NCBI GenBank assembly: GCA_029262375.1
Contig: JAJCZM010000022.1
Location: forward strand, 1-64,000
Direction: 5' to 3'
Length of the DNA stretch: 64,000 nt
Source of the DNA: Deltaproteobacteria bacterium
GTDB taxonomy: Bacteria; Desulfobacterota; Binatia; UBA1149; SPBQ01
The position numbers and the translations under genes were made by a program. Under the pieces are notes generated by a model. That model had not been told where the DNA came from and ran no database searches. It worked only from the letters and a program-made list of their open reading frames with translations. This document shows positions 28,676-36,071 of this stretch, in pieces. The first letter of the stretch is position 1, and every line of letters starts with the position of its first letter.

Positions 28676-29322
28676 ACGACATCGCAACCACCTACAAGAT
28701 ACTGGCGCTAGCTTTCAACTCACCGACCGAAGAGCTCGTGACCGCACTGAAGGCGACAGAGTTCTTCGGCGCCGCGCTGCCTCCAGACGCCGAAGTGAAA
28801 GATCTTCTCCACGAGCATACGAGGGTCTTTTCCCTGACCGTCGCTGGGGGCGTCGCTCCATACCAGCTGGAGTATGGTGACCCGGGAGCCTTCAGCAAGA
28901 CCCAGCGCATGGCCGACATCGCGGGTTTCTACAAGGCCTTCGGCGTCGAGTTGAGGGTCCAGGAGCGCGTCGACCACATGGGTGCCGAACTGGAACTCAT
29001 GCACTGGCTGGTCTGCAAGGAAGAGCGCGGCGTTGAGCTGGGCAAGGAGGAGCAGGTTCAGGTCTGCCGAGATGCAATCACGAAGTTCATGGACGATCAC
29101 CTCGGACGATGGGCGCCGTTTTTTGCAGAGCAGCTCGCGATTGCTGCACTCCACCCGTTCTACCGTTCGCTTGGTGAACTGCTCGGTGAGTTCATTGCTG
29201 CGGAGTGCGAACGGCTTGGAGTAGCACCCGATGTCGTCTCGTTGCCGGCAGCGCCGTCGTGCGGCGCTGAACCGGGCTGCCAACTCGCGGAGGAAGCGGC
29301 GGCAGCGCAGGCGGGAAAGTAG
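28672..29322 (+). CDS. TorD/NarJ-family molybdoenzyme chaperone
   Basis: A 216-aa all-helical cytoplasmic protein. YQLEYGDPGAFSKTQRMADI and the following FYKAFGVELRVQERVDHMGAELELM are the signature region of the TorD/NarJ/DmsD family, in which the Asp/Glu and His residues help bind the twin-arginine leader of the partner. It checks cofactor loading before export of the alpha-beta complex. It is the last gene of the operon and overlaps gamma by four bases. The C-terminus has two cysteines (CGAEPGC) and an Ala/Glu tail of unclear use. Confidence 0.9.
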   Translation: MNDIATTYKILALAFNSPTEELVTALKATEFFGAALPPDAEVKDLLHEHTRVFSLTVAGGVAPYQLEYGDPGAFSKTQRMADIAGFYKAFGVELRVQERVDHMGAELELMHWLVCKEERGVELGKEEQVQVCRDAITKFMDDHLGRWAPFFAEQLAIAALHPFYRSLGELLGEFIAAECERLGVAPDVVSLPAAPSCGAEPGCQLAEEAAAAQAGK

Positions 29323-29371
29323 AGTAGAAGCCGATCGTCGACATCGTCACGAGTATCAAGCCGCTACGTCG

Positions 29372-29959
29372 CTAGAATCCGCAACCGCCGGCGGGGGTCG
29401 GGCCGTCCTCGGCGGGCCAAGCTTGGCGCAATTCGTCGACCCTTTCGCGGAAATCGACAAGCTTCCCGTCGCCGGCCCACTTCTTTTCGAACTCATCGAA
29501 GCAGCGATCGAGTTCCGTCCATTGCGATGGTGGCAGAAACCGTTCGCTCATCGGGTACAAAACATTGTCTTCTTTTGCTATGTGAGACTTCAGAAGCAAG
29601 GTGTATTGGGTTGCGGTCTCGTTGAGCACACGACGGTTTTCGTCCGTCCAGACCTCGGTCCGGTCAGCCAGAGCCGCCAACGCCGCAACGACCTCACGGC
29701 AGGTTGTATGGTCGGTCAACATCACCGCCAGCGGCCCGTTGTCGCGCGGAAACCCGTTTTGCAACATGCGGTCGAAGAGAATGTCCTCTTCCTTCATGTG
29801 GTGCAGTTCGTCGAACATCCGAAGTAGTTCAACGAAGCGCGCCAACGTGTCGCGCTGATCGGTGCCGTTCTCGACGGTCGCTTGGGTGAACATGCACAGT
29901 GAGTCGAGCACCGATTCGACGGTGCGATGTTCGTTCATCAAGACTTGTAAAGCCTGCAC
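29372..29959 (-). CDS. Hemerythrin HHE cation-binding domain protein
   Basis: A 195-aa helical-bundle protein with the expected diiron ligands: LMNEHRTVE, ELHHMKEEDILF, DHTTCREVV and SHIAKEDNVLYP. The GTG start has a good Shine-Dalgarno (gaggaga). Such proteins bind oxygen or nitric oxide, or help repair iron-sulfur clusters. It is convergent with the NXR-like operon, only about 50 bases from the chaperone gene, so a role in protecting or sensing for that complex is plausible though inferred. The C-terminus ends GGCGF. Confidence 0.88.
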   Translation of the reverse strand: MQALQVLMNEHRTVESVLDSLCMFTQATVENGTDQRDTLARFVELLRMFDELHHMKEEDILFDRMLQNGFPRDNGPLAVMLTDHTTCREVVAALAALADRTEVWTDENRRVLNETATQYTLLLKSHIAKEDNVLYPMSERFLPPSQWTELDRCFDEFEKKWAGDGKLVDFRERVDELRQAWPAEDGPTPAGGCGF

Positions 29960-30029
29960 TTAGAGATCTCCTCGATGCGGTCGCGCGGAAGCCTTCTGCG
30001 TCCGCCCCGATTTACAAAAAGAAATGGTG

Positions 30030-30362
30030 CTAGCGTTTGCGCTCGCGACCTTCGAGTTCGTCGAGCACCCACGAGTAGACGGTCACCGTCGGCGGCATAC
30101 CGAGTGTGCTCGCTGCCGTGACGAGCACATGTTCTATTTCTTCGTCGGTGACACCGGCGGAACGCGCTTTGCGTACACTCGAATGCACGGCGCCTTCTTT
30201 CATACCCCCGATAGCGATCGCGAGCTTCACGAGCCGCATGGTCTTCTCGTCGAAGGGGCCCTCGCTTTCGGCTTCACGCATCAGATCCCAAGCCTGCCCG
30301 AGTTTCGGGAATCGTTGCATGAAGGCCTTATAGGTACGCGGGAGTTTGGGTGCTTCGCTCAT
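30030..30362 (-). CDS. Carboxymuconolactone decarboxylase-family (AhpD-like) protein without redox cysteines
   Basis: A 110-aa protein with the CMD fold: DEKTMRLVKLAIAIGGMKEGAVHSSVRKARSAG and the following EIEHVLVTAASTLGMP. AhpD peroxidases have ExxCxxCxxxH here; in this protein both cysteines are absent (KEGAVHSSV), so thiol peroxidase activity is unlikely. A strong Shine-Dalgarno (aaggag) precedes the ATG. It is on the same strand as the hemerythrin gene, about 70 bases upstream of it, so the two may be co-transcribed. The substrate is unknown. Confidence 0.85.
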   Translation of the reverse strand: MSEAPKLPRTYKAFMQRFPKLGQAWDLMREAESEGPFDEKTMRLVKLAIAIGGMKEGAVHSSVRKARSAGVTDEEIEHVLVTAASTLGMPPTVTVYSWVLDELEGRERKR

Positions 30363-30517
30363 CTGTATCTCCTTTTGCTCGCTCGATCTCTATGTGGGTG
30401 ACACGCTCTGGACAGCTCGGGTTCCCCTATCAGCAGCGTGGGCCGAAGTTGGAACTAATCATCAGTGCGCTTGAGGAAGGTGTGCTGACTGACATGCTCG
30501 CTGGCTCTCGCCCTCGG

Positions 30518-31306
30518 TCACTCGACAGTGACGGTCGCGTCTTCGACAATCACTTCGTAGCGGTAGCCGAATCCGAAGTCCTTGTTGGTCGTGACTTTGC
30601 CGCGCACGACGACGGTTTCGCCGACGCGGGCAGTGCCGCTCGTCGTCACCGTGAGATCATCCTCGCCACCGGGTCCGGCGGTGCCGTCGCGTAGGTGGAG
30701 CCAGTTCTTTCCCATGATGCCAGTGTTCGATTTGACGACCTTCGCGCGGATCACGACTTCCTTACCGGCCAGTGACGAGTTCTCGGTGAAGACCTGACCG
30801 ACGGTGACGCCGCCCTCGGCCTTCGGAATATTCGAGAGATCGATGTCCGCCGATGGTGACGACGTGATGTCGCCGTGCGGTGCCTTGTTGCTGGGCGCGG
30901 CCGAATCTGCGGCGCGTGTGTCATTGACCTTGATGGAGCCGACGAAGAGGATTTCCTCGAAGTCGCGATCTAGCCCCTTACTGTGGAAGTTCTTCATCGG
31001 CATGCCGTCGCCGAGCGTGGCCGTGTCGCCCGCCTTGACCGACACGAGCGGGCCGGCCGCCCAGACCTCGCCGTCCGGGGTCCTCACGCGCACGTAGGTG
31101 TAGGCACCGGAATCCATCGTCTCGAGAACCTTGCCCCGGACGTTCTCAACGCCGGCCGCCACGTTTCGCAGTGCCGGTCCGTTCGCTAGCTGGTAGCGGT
31201 AGCCGTCGGCGTGCGGGTGGGGCGTGTCGGTATCATGTGCGCCGGCGCCGGCCGGCAGCGTCAGCAGGAGAAACGACAAAACGAGGGTGGCCTGAGTGCT
31301 TGGCAT
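30518..31306 (-). CDS. Exported OB-fold protein with two NrfJ-like domains
   Basis: The start at ATG 31306 gives 262 aa with a clean signal peptide (LVLSFLLLTLPAGAGA); a start 14 codons upstream is possible. Domain 1 contains GKVLETMDSGAYTYVRVRT and VWAAGP, the NrfJ-like signature. Domain 2 contains GKEVVIRAKVVKSNTGIMG and NWLHLRDG, typical of related OB-fold proteins. NrfJ-type genes are found beside cytochrome c nitrite reductases in some bacteria. No nrfA is present in the window. Periplasmic location is likely and the function is unknown. Confidence 0.8.
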   Translation of the reverse strand: MPSTQATLVLSFLLLTLPAGAGAHDTDTPHPHADGYRYQLANGPALRNVAAGVENVRGKVLETMDSGAYTYVRVRTPDGEVWAAGPLVSVKAGDTATLGDGMPMKNFHSKGLDRDFEEILFVGSIKVNDTRAADSAAPSNKAPHGDITSSPSADIDLSNIPKAEGGVTVGQVFTENSSLAGKEVVIRAKVVKSNTGIMGKNWLHLRDGTAGPGGEDDLTVTTSGTARVGETVVVRGKVTTNKDFGFGYRYEVIVEDATVTVE

Positions 31307-31426
31307 TTTCACAGTGAGGGATTGTTCCACGGTGTGGCGTATCGTCAAGAGGTCGAGGCCTGCCGCACGCGTCGCCGGTGAGGTTCGCCGTCAGCGTCGA
31401 CGTGCATAGCCACTGTTCGTGCCAAC

Positions 31427-32107
31427 TCAGTGTCTGGCTACTACCGCTAGCTTGAATTCCAGGAAGTATTGCATGGGCAGAAAGTCGTGGCTCTGCGTGA
31501 GGGTGAAGCCCGAATCGGCGAACTCTTCGACGACCTGTTCTGTGGACAGCCGGACCTCTCGCGGGGGTCCCATGAACGAGCCGTCGGGTGGGAAACCTAT
31601 GATCGCTACTCGGCCGTCGGGTCTTAGCGCCTTACGCACGTTTGCGAGATAGGCGTTGCGGTCCTGTATCTCTTTGTAGACGTTTGCGAAGAAGATAAGG
31701 TCGCAGCACCCCGTTGGCAGCATGGGGTCTTGCGGACTGCTCCGCACCACCTCGACGTTCTCGTAGCCTTTGTCGATTACGCGTTCGCTCAGCTCGCGGA
31801 TCATCGCGTCTTGGACGTCGGTGGCATAGATGAGGCCGGCGGGGCCCACGCGATCAGCGAAGCGTCGGGTGAAGTATCCGCCGCCGGCTCCGATGTCTGC
31901 GACGACCGCGCCCGTTGGAACTGCGAGCGCGGCGATCACATCATCGGGTTTCTGCCATCGGTCTCTGCTATCGGACTCCAGGAAGCGGACGTAGGCCGGG
32001 TTGAAGAGCATCGCTCCGTCGTGGTCGATCATCGTCGGCGCGCAGGCAGACAGCATCACGACCGATGTCGCGGCGAGAAGCGCGAACCAAAAACTATTCT
32101 GGGTCAT
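31427..32107 (-). CDS. SAM-dependent methyltransferase-like protein with lipoprotein signal
   Basis: A 226-aa protein starting with a typical lipoprotein signal (FALLAATSVVMLSAC, lipobox LSAC), followed by a class I methyltransferase domain: VVADIGAGGGYFTRRFAD, IYATDVQDAMI and DLIFFANVYKEI. Motif I is intact. Export would place the domain where S-adenosylmethionine is not normally available, so it is either a moonlighting binding protein or the signal is really a membrane anchor facing the cytoplasm. It is on the same strand as the NrfJ-like gene, 120 bases upstream of it. Confidence 0.8.
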   Translation of the reverse strand: MTQNSFWFALLAATSVVMLSACAPTMIDHDGAMLFNPAYVRFLESDSRDRWQKPDDVIAALAVPTGAVVADIGAGGGYFTRRFADRVGPAGLIYATDVQDAMIRELSERVIDKGYENVEVVRSSPQDPMLPTGCCDLIFFANVYKEIQDRNAYLANVRKALRPDGRVAIIGFPPDGSFMGPPREVRLSTEQVVEEFADSGFTLTQSHDFLPMQYFLEFKLAVVARH

Positions 32108-32165
32108 TACGGTGCAACATATCTGCGCCGCCGCCGGCGGTCGAGACGACGAGGACGGCCAAGCA

Positions 32166-32205
32166 GCCTCAAGTGGCCTCGGCCGGCCTCGAGCGGCCTC
32201 GAGTA
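32166..32205. repeat. Four-copy 10-bp tandem repeat in a divergent promoter region
   Basis: The decamers gcctcaagtg, gcctcggccg, gcctcgagcg and gcctcgagta follow one another between the divergent methyltransferase and DMT genes. Period and copy number match the array at 1621-1660, but the sequence differs. Confidence 0.65.
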
Positions 32206-32316
32206 GGACAATCGCCGCAACGTCGGTTTGAGGGAAGGGGGGGGAATGTCGGGTGCGGGTGCGTGTCTGGCGAACCGGCTCGGACTAGCGAGCATACTCC
32301 GGTATCCACGTCACCT

Positions 32317-32769
32317 ATGTCGTCTTCCACCATCGTATTGATCGTCGCGGCAATTGCCGTCGGTTGCCTGCCGCCGCTGCAGGCCGGCATCAACGCCACC
32401 ATCGCCGGTTACCACGGCCACCCTTTATGGGGCGCTTTGACCAACACGGTCGTCGCCAGCATCACGCTCGCCGCAATGATCGCGGTACTCGGCGTTCCTA
32501 CGTCGGGTGCGCGCGCGCTGGTCGGCGCGCCGGCGTGGAGTTGGTTGGGTGGCGTGTTGGGTGCCGCGATGGTTTTGAGCGCAATCATTTTGGCTCCCCG
32601 GTTGGGAGCTGCCGGTTACGTCGCGGCGATGGTAGTCGGCACCGTCACCGCCTCGCTGGTCATCGACCACTTCGGCTTGGTGGGCTTCGCTGTGCACCCG
32701 GCGAGCGCGCTGCGCGTTTGCGGCGGCATCCTCGTCGTCGTGGGAATGATTCTGGTTCAGGCGAACTGA
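32317..32769 (+). CDS. DMT-superfamily (DUF606/YdcZ-like) membrane protein
   Basis: ATG 32317 gives 150 aa with five hydrophobic helices and the opening VAAIAVGCLPPLQAGINA, which is diagnostic for the DUF606 family of small drug/metabolite-transporter relatives. WGALTNTVVAS and YVAAMVVGTVTASLVIDHFG are further family segments. These proteins usually work as pairs or dimers in the inner membrane, and substrates are mostly unknown. It stands alone and is divergent from the lipoprotein methyltransferase. Confidence 0.85.
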   Translation: MSSSTIVLIVAAIAVGCLPPLQAGINATIAGYHGHPLWGALTNTVVASITLAAMIAVLGVPTSGARALVGAPAWSWLGGVLGAAMVLSAIILAPRLGAAGYVAAMVVGTVTASLVIDHFGLVGFAVHPASALRVCGGILVVVGMILVQAN

Positions 32770-33028
32770 CGCTGATTGCGCTCAGCGACTAGTCGTTTTT
32801 TCCTTCCTGACAATTCCAGAGATTGCGACGGATTTCGTCGTCAATTCCCAGCCATGCGAGTGGTCTGTGCTGCGCACACGGTAGACGCTCGCAACACTCG
32901 TCATTCCTTCGGGAATCTCCGCATGCCGCAACGCGTTCGTGGCATAGCGTGTGCAGTATCTGACCTAAGCGTTCGGTGTTACGCGTACGCCGGACCCAGT
33001 CGCTGCCCTTTCTTCCGAGGAGGACTCT

Positions 33029-33451
33029 ATGAACGTGAAGGTCGACGAACTCATGACGCATCCTGTTGTAACCACTGAGCCGCACGTTACCGTCGGGCAT
33101 GTGCGAACGATGATGGAACGCAACAAGATAGGGGCGATTCCGGTCGTGGACTCCGACAAGAAGGCCATCGGGATCATCTCGAGAACCGATCTCGCCGCCG
33201 ATCTGAAGGACGCGTCACCGGTTTCTCAAATCATGACCGACAAGGTTTATACTGTCTCCCGATACGACGACGTCAGTACAGCGGCGCGCGTTATGAGAAA
33301 CCATCGCATTCATCACGTCGTGGTCACTCACGAGCACACGGTGGTGGGGATGCTGAGTACCTTCGACCTGCTCCGCTTGGTGGAGGACCACCGCTTTGTC
33401 GCAAAGAACGCGCCGACGCCTTCAAGTCGGAAGGCGGCGAAACGGGTTTGA
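33029..33451 (+). CDS. Two-CBS-domain protein
   Basis: A 140-aa protein made of a tandem CBS pair: VDELMTHPVVTTEPHVTVG through AIGIISRTDLA, then VSQIMTDKVYTVSRYDDV through VVGMLSTFDLLRLVEDH. CBS pairs bind adenosyl nucleotides and act as energy or ligand sensors, often controlling a partner protein. The start is well supported by gaggagg seven bases upstream. It is a stand-alone gene with a 250-bp leader and no obvious partner nearby. The C-terminus is a short basic tail. Confidence 0.9.
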   Translation: MNVKVDELMTHPVVTTEPHVTVGHVRTMMERNKIGAIPVVDSDKKAIGIISRTDLAADLKDASPVSQIMTDKVYTVSRYDDVSTAARVMRNHRIHHVVVTHEHTVVGMLSTFDLLRLVEDHRFVAKNAPTPSSRKAAKRV

Positions 33452-33537
33452 CCGGTAGCCGGCAGAATTGTTCGGGGTTGATCCGCTTCGCTCCTATTCT
33501 CGCGAGCGAGCGACGCGCCGGCGTCCTGCCGTCGCAG

Positions 33538-35031
33538 TCAGCGCGTCTCGAACACGAGTCGCTCGGCGTTCCATTGCAATCCGTCACGCTGCTGCGCCCA
33601 CCAGGCGCGCAGTGACGAGTCGCTCCCCGTCGGATCGGGGACACGAATCGCGATGTGGTGCGAGAGATGCTCGTACGCCTCCTTGCGGACCTGCAGCAGT
33701 GCGCTCTCGTCGATGATCGCCAGCAAAACCTGAACGCCGCGCTCGTCGCCGAGTTCGACGATCGCTTCGGCCATCTCGGCTCGTAGATAGTCGTCGGACT
33801 CATCGTGAGCCGCGGCCAGGAGCGGTTCGATACTGGCCGGTTCATGCAAGGAGCGAACGGCGCGAACCGCTGCCTCTCTAACCTCTTCTTCGTTGTCGAT
33901 GAGTAGCGCGTGCAGCGCGACGAGCAGCGAGATGTCATGATGGTGGGCCACGATCTCGGCCGTGGCCGCACGCACCTCGGGGACGGGGTCGGCGAGGAGG
34001 TGTCGACGGAGATCGCGCAATTGCGCCCATTCTAGGTCCGATTCGCGCGCCGTCTCGACGGCGATCAACCGCTCATTGGCAGCGCGGCTCGACGCGAGTT
34101 CCACGAGCGTCGGTTCGTGGCTTCTGCGCAGGCCGCCGCTGTTCCACGCCAACAACGAGATCGCGATGAATACGGCGGCGCTACGCAATGCCGCTCGAGC
34201 CGGCGAAACGGATTGTGCGACTGACCGCAACAGCGCGACTGCGGCGAGTGACGCGACCAATGCGAGAACGATCACGGGGCCTGACGGCAGATCGCTAACA
34301 TAGGATAGCGAGACACCCGCAAAGCTGACAGTTGCTCCGATCGTCCATCCGATGGCGAGGCGCGTGCGGATGCTTCGAGAGAGCAAAACCGCGGCGACGG
34401 CGGGGACCATTAAGAAGGCGAACACGAGCAGGACGCCCGCGATCGCGACGGAACTCGTCACGACGACGGCGAACGATGCGTAGAACAGGAAGTCCCAGAG
34501 CCGTACGTTAACACCGCGGCGGCGTGCGTCGGAAGGATCGAGCGATACCGCGAGGAACTGCTCTCGAAATATGTAGTGGAACACACCCACTGTGGCGTAT
34601 ACGGCGGCCGCTTCTATGATGGTCTCGCGCGTCACCCAGATGATACTTCCAGCCAGCAGTTCACGAATCTCATCCGCACCGTGCGGTAGGTGCGCACTCG
34701 CGAGAATGCTTGCCGCTACTGCGGCGGCATAGGCTATTCCTATGATTGCTTCCTGCGGTACGCGGTCATTCCGTTGACGTGTGAGCGAGAAGACCGAGGC
34801 CGCGCCGACGGCCATTGCGAGCGAGAACGCTTTGGCCGTCCACGGATCGAGCTCCGCATTGTAGCCGAACAGTATCGCGCATACCGCGCCAAGGGCGGCG
34901 AACTGCGCGAGTGCGAGGTCGACGAAGATCACCTGCCGCTCGATCACATGGATGCCCAGGTACACGTGAATGCCCGCCAGAAGCAGACAGGCGAGAAACG
35001 GGTAGGTCATCGAAACAAAGAATTCCGACAC
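33538..35031 (-). CDS. Metal ABC transporter permease (ZnuB/ABC-3 family) fused to HEAT repeats
   Basis: A 497-aa protein. Residues about 1-300 are an ABC-3 permease with eight to nine membrane helices (IHVYLGIHVIERQVIFVDLA and FAFLMVPAVAAVLLS are family motifs). Residues about 310-480 are soluble and contain HEAT/Armadillo-like alpha repeats (VPEVRAATAEIVAHH, EVREAAVRAVRSL, YLRAEMAEAIVELGDERG). This fusion is unusual. The GTG start overlaps the binding-protein stop (TAGTG). No ABC ATPase gene is adjacent. Substrate is probably zinc or manganese, judged from the neighbours. Confidence 0.85.
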   Translation of the reverse strand: MSEFFVSMTYPFLACLLLAGIHVYLGIHVIERQVIFVDLALAQFAALGAVCAILFGYNAELDPWTAKAFSLAMAVGAASVFSLTRQRNDRVPQEAIIGIAYAAAVAASILASAHLPHGADEIRELLAGSIIWVTRETIIEAAAVYATVGVFHYIFREQFLAVSLDPSDARRRGVNVRLWDFLFYASFAVVVTSSVAIAGVLLVFAFLMVPAVAAVLLSRSIRTRLAIGWTIGATVSFAGVSLSYVSDLPSGPVIVLALVASLAAVALLRSVAQSVSPARAALRSAAVFIAISLLAWNSGGLRRSHEPTLVELASSRAANERLIAVETARESDLEWAQLRDLRRHLLADPVPEVRAATAEIVAHHHDISLLVALHALLIDNEEEVREAAVRAVRSLHEPASIEPLLAAAHDESDDYLRAEMAEAIVELGDERGVQVLLAIIDESALLQVRKEAYEHLSHHIAIRVPDPTGSDSSLRAWWAQQRDGLQWNAERLVFETR

Positions 35032-36071
35032 TACGGTTCTCCGTGGGTGGCCGCGACCAGCGTGTCTATCAGGTAATCGATGAAGTCGAAGTAAGAAATC
35101 CCTGCTTTACCCGCGTCGGGCTGTATCGGAAGCGTGACGGCCGTCAGGCCGGTTCGCTCGGCGATGTAATCGGCAGCACGACGATCGTAAAAGGTCGCGC
35201 TGACGATTGCGCTGATGCCGCCGCCTTCCACTAGTCGAATGACGGCGTCTCGGTGTTGTGCCGAGGGCGCAATTCCGGGCTTTTCCTCGATCTGCATCGG
35301 AATGCCCAATCCGAAGCGCTTTGCGAAGTACGGCCACGTTTTGTGATACGTGATGACTTTTTTCGTGCGCAAAGGAGCCGCAGCCGCGAGCCATCCGCCT
35401 AGTTCACGGTCGAGGCCGCGGTCTGACAGGTACGTGAACACGGTGCCGTCTTCGGCCAGACGTGTGAGTTTGTCGCCACCGACTTTGTCGACCAACGATG
35501 CGCCGAACAACGCGACGTCGAGCCTGTGACTGAAGGTCTTTGCGTTCTCGTCGAACGTGGCAGCCAGCTGTGGCGATACCGCCGCCAGGCCGTCGGCAAT
35601 GTTGCGCGCCATCCGCTTGGCGTTGATGGGATCGAGCCACACATGCGGATTGCCGTCGGGGTGCACGTCCCCGCTTGTGCGTGACAGAACCAGCGGGCGC
35701 TCGAGTGTTGGTATTCCCGCGGAAGCGACGATTCGTCCCACTTGGCCCATCTGTACTCGAGCGTTGCCTGAGCCGTCTATGACCTTTTGTGCCCACAACT
35801 CCAGTTGCAGACCGATTTCGACAAGAGCGTCGGCCTCGCGCACGCGTTTCATGAGGGTGGGGCGCGGTGAAACGAAATGCGGATCTTGTCGAGGGTCGCT
35901 TAACGATTCGACGTGGACGTGTTGTCCTCCCACCTCGGCAACGAGAGCGGCCAACACGGTGAGGGTCGTGACGACCCTCACCGGCTCGATAGGTTCTTCG
36001 GCTCGCGCCGCTGTCGTTGTCGTAAGCATCGAGAGAGAGGCGACGAGGCAGGCTGCTGCAATGTGTTTCAT
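35031..36071 (-). CDS. Metal ABC transporter substrate-binding protein (ZnuA-like)
   Basis: Starting at ATG 36071 the protein has 346 aa and a signal peptide (IAAACLVASLSMLTTTTAARA). It belongs to the cluster A-I metal-binding family: VVTTLTVLAALVAEVGG, DPHFVSPRPTLMKRV, NPHVWLDPINAKRMA and TYHKTWPYFAKRFG carry the expected His ligands. There is no long His-rich loop of the classic ZnuA type. It delivers zinc or manganese to the permease. ATG overlaps the porin stop (ATGA), and the stop overlaps the permease start, so all three are one operon. Confidence 0.9.
   Translation of the reverse strand: MKHIAAACLVASLSMLTTTTAARAEEPIEPVRVVTTLTVLAALVAEVGGQHVHVESLSDPRQDPHFVSPRPTLMKRVREADALVEIGLQLELWAQKVIDGSGNARVQMGQVGRIVASAGIPTLERPLVLSRTSGDVHPDGNPHVWLDPINAKRMARNIADGLAAVSPQLAATFDENAKTFSHRLDVALFGASLVDKVGGDKLTRLAEDGTVFTYLSDRGLDRELGGWLAAAAPLRTKKVITYHKTWPYFAKRFGLGIPMQIEEKPGIAPSAQHRDAVIRLVEGGGISAIVSATFYDRRAADYIAERTGLTAVTLPIQPDAGKAGISYFDFIDYLIDTLVAATHGEP

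Noticed and set aside
22507-29322. Ethylbenzene dehydrogenase or alkane hydroxylase identity for the operon
   Set aside because: Considered because of the gamma heme b domain, but alpha and beta lengths, the Cys-Asp-Cys site and the NxrB-like motifs fit the NXR/pNAR clade better.
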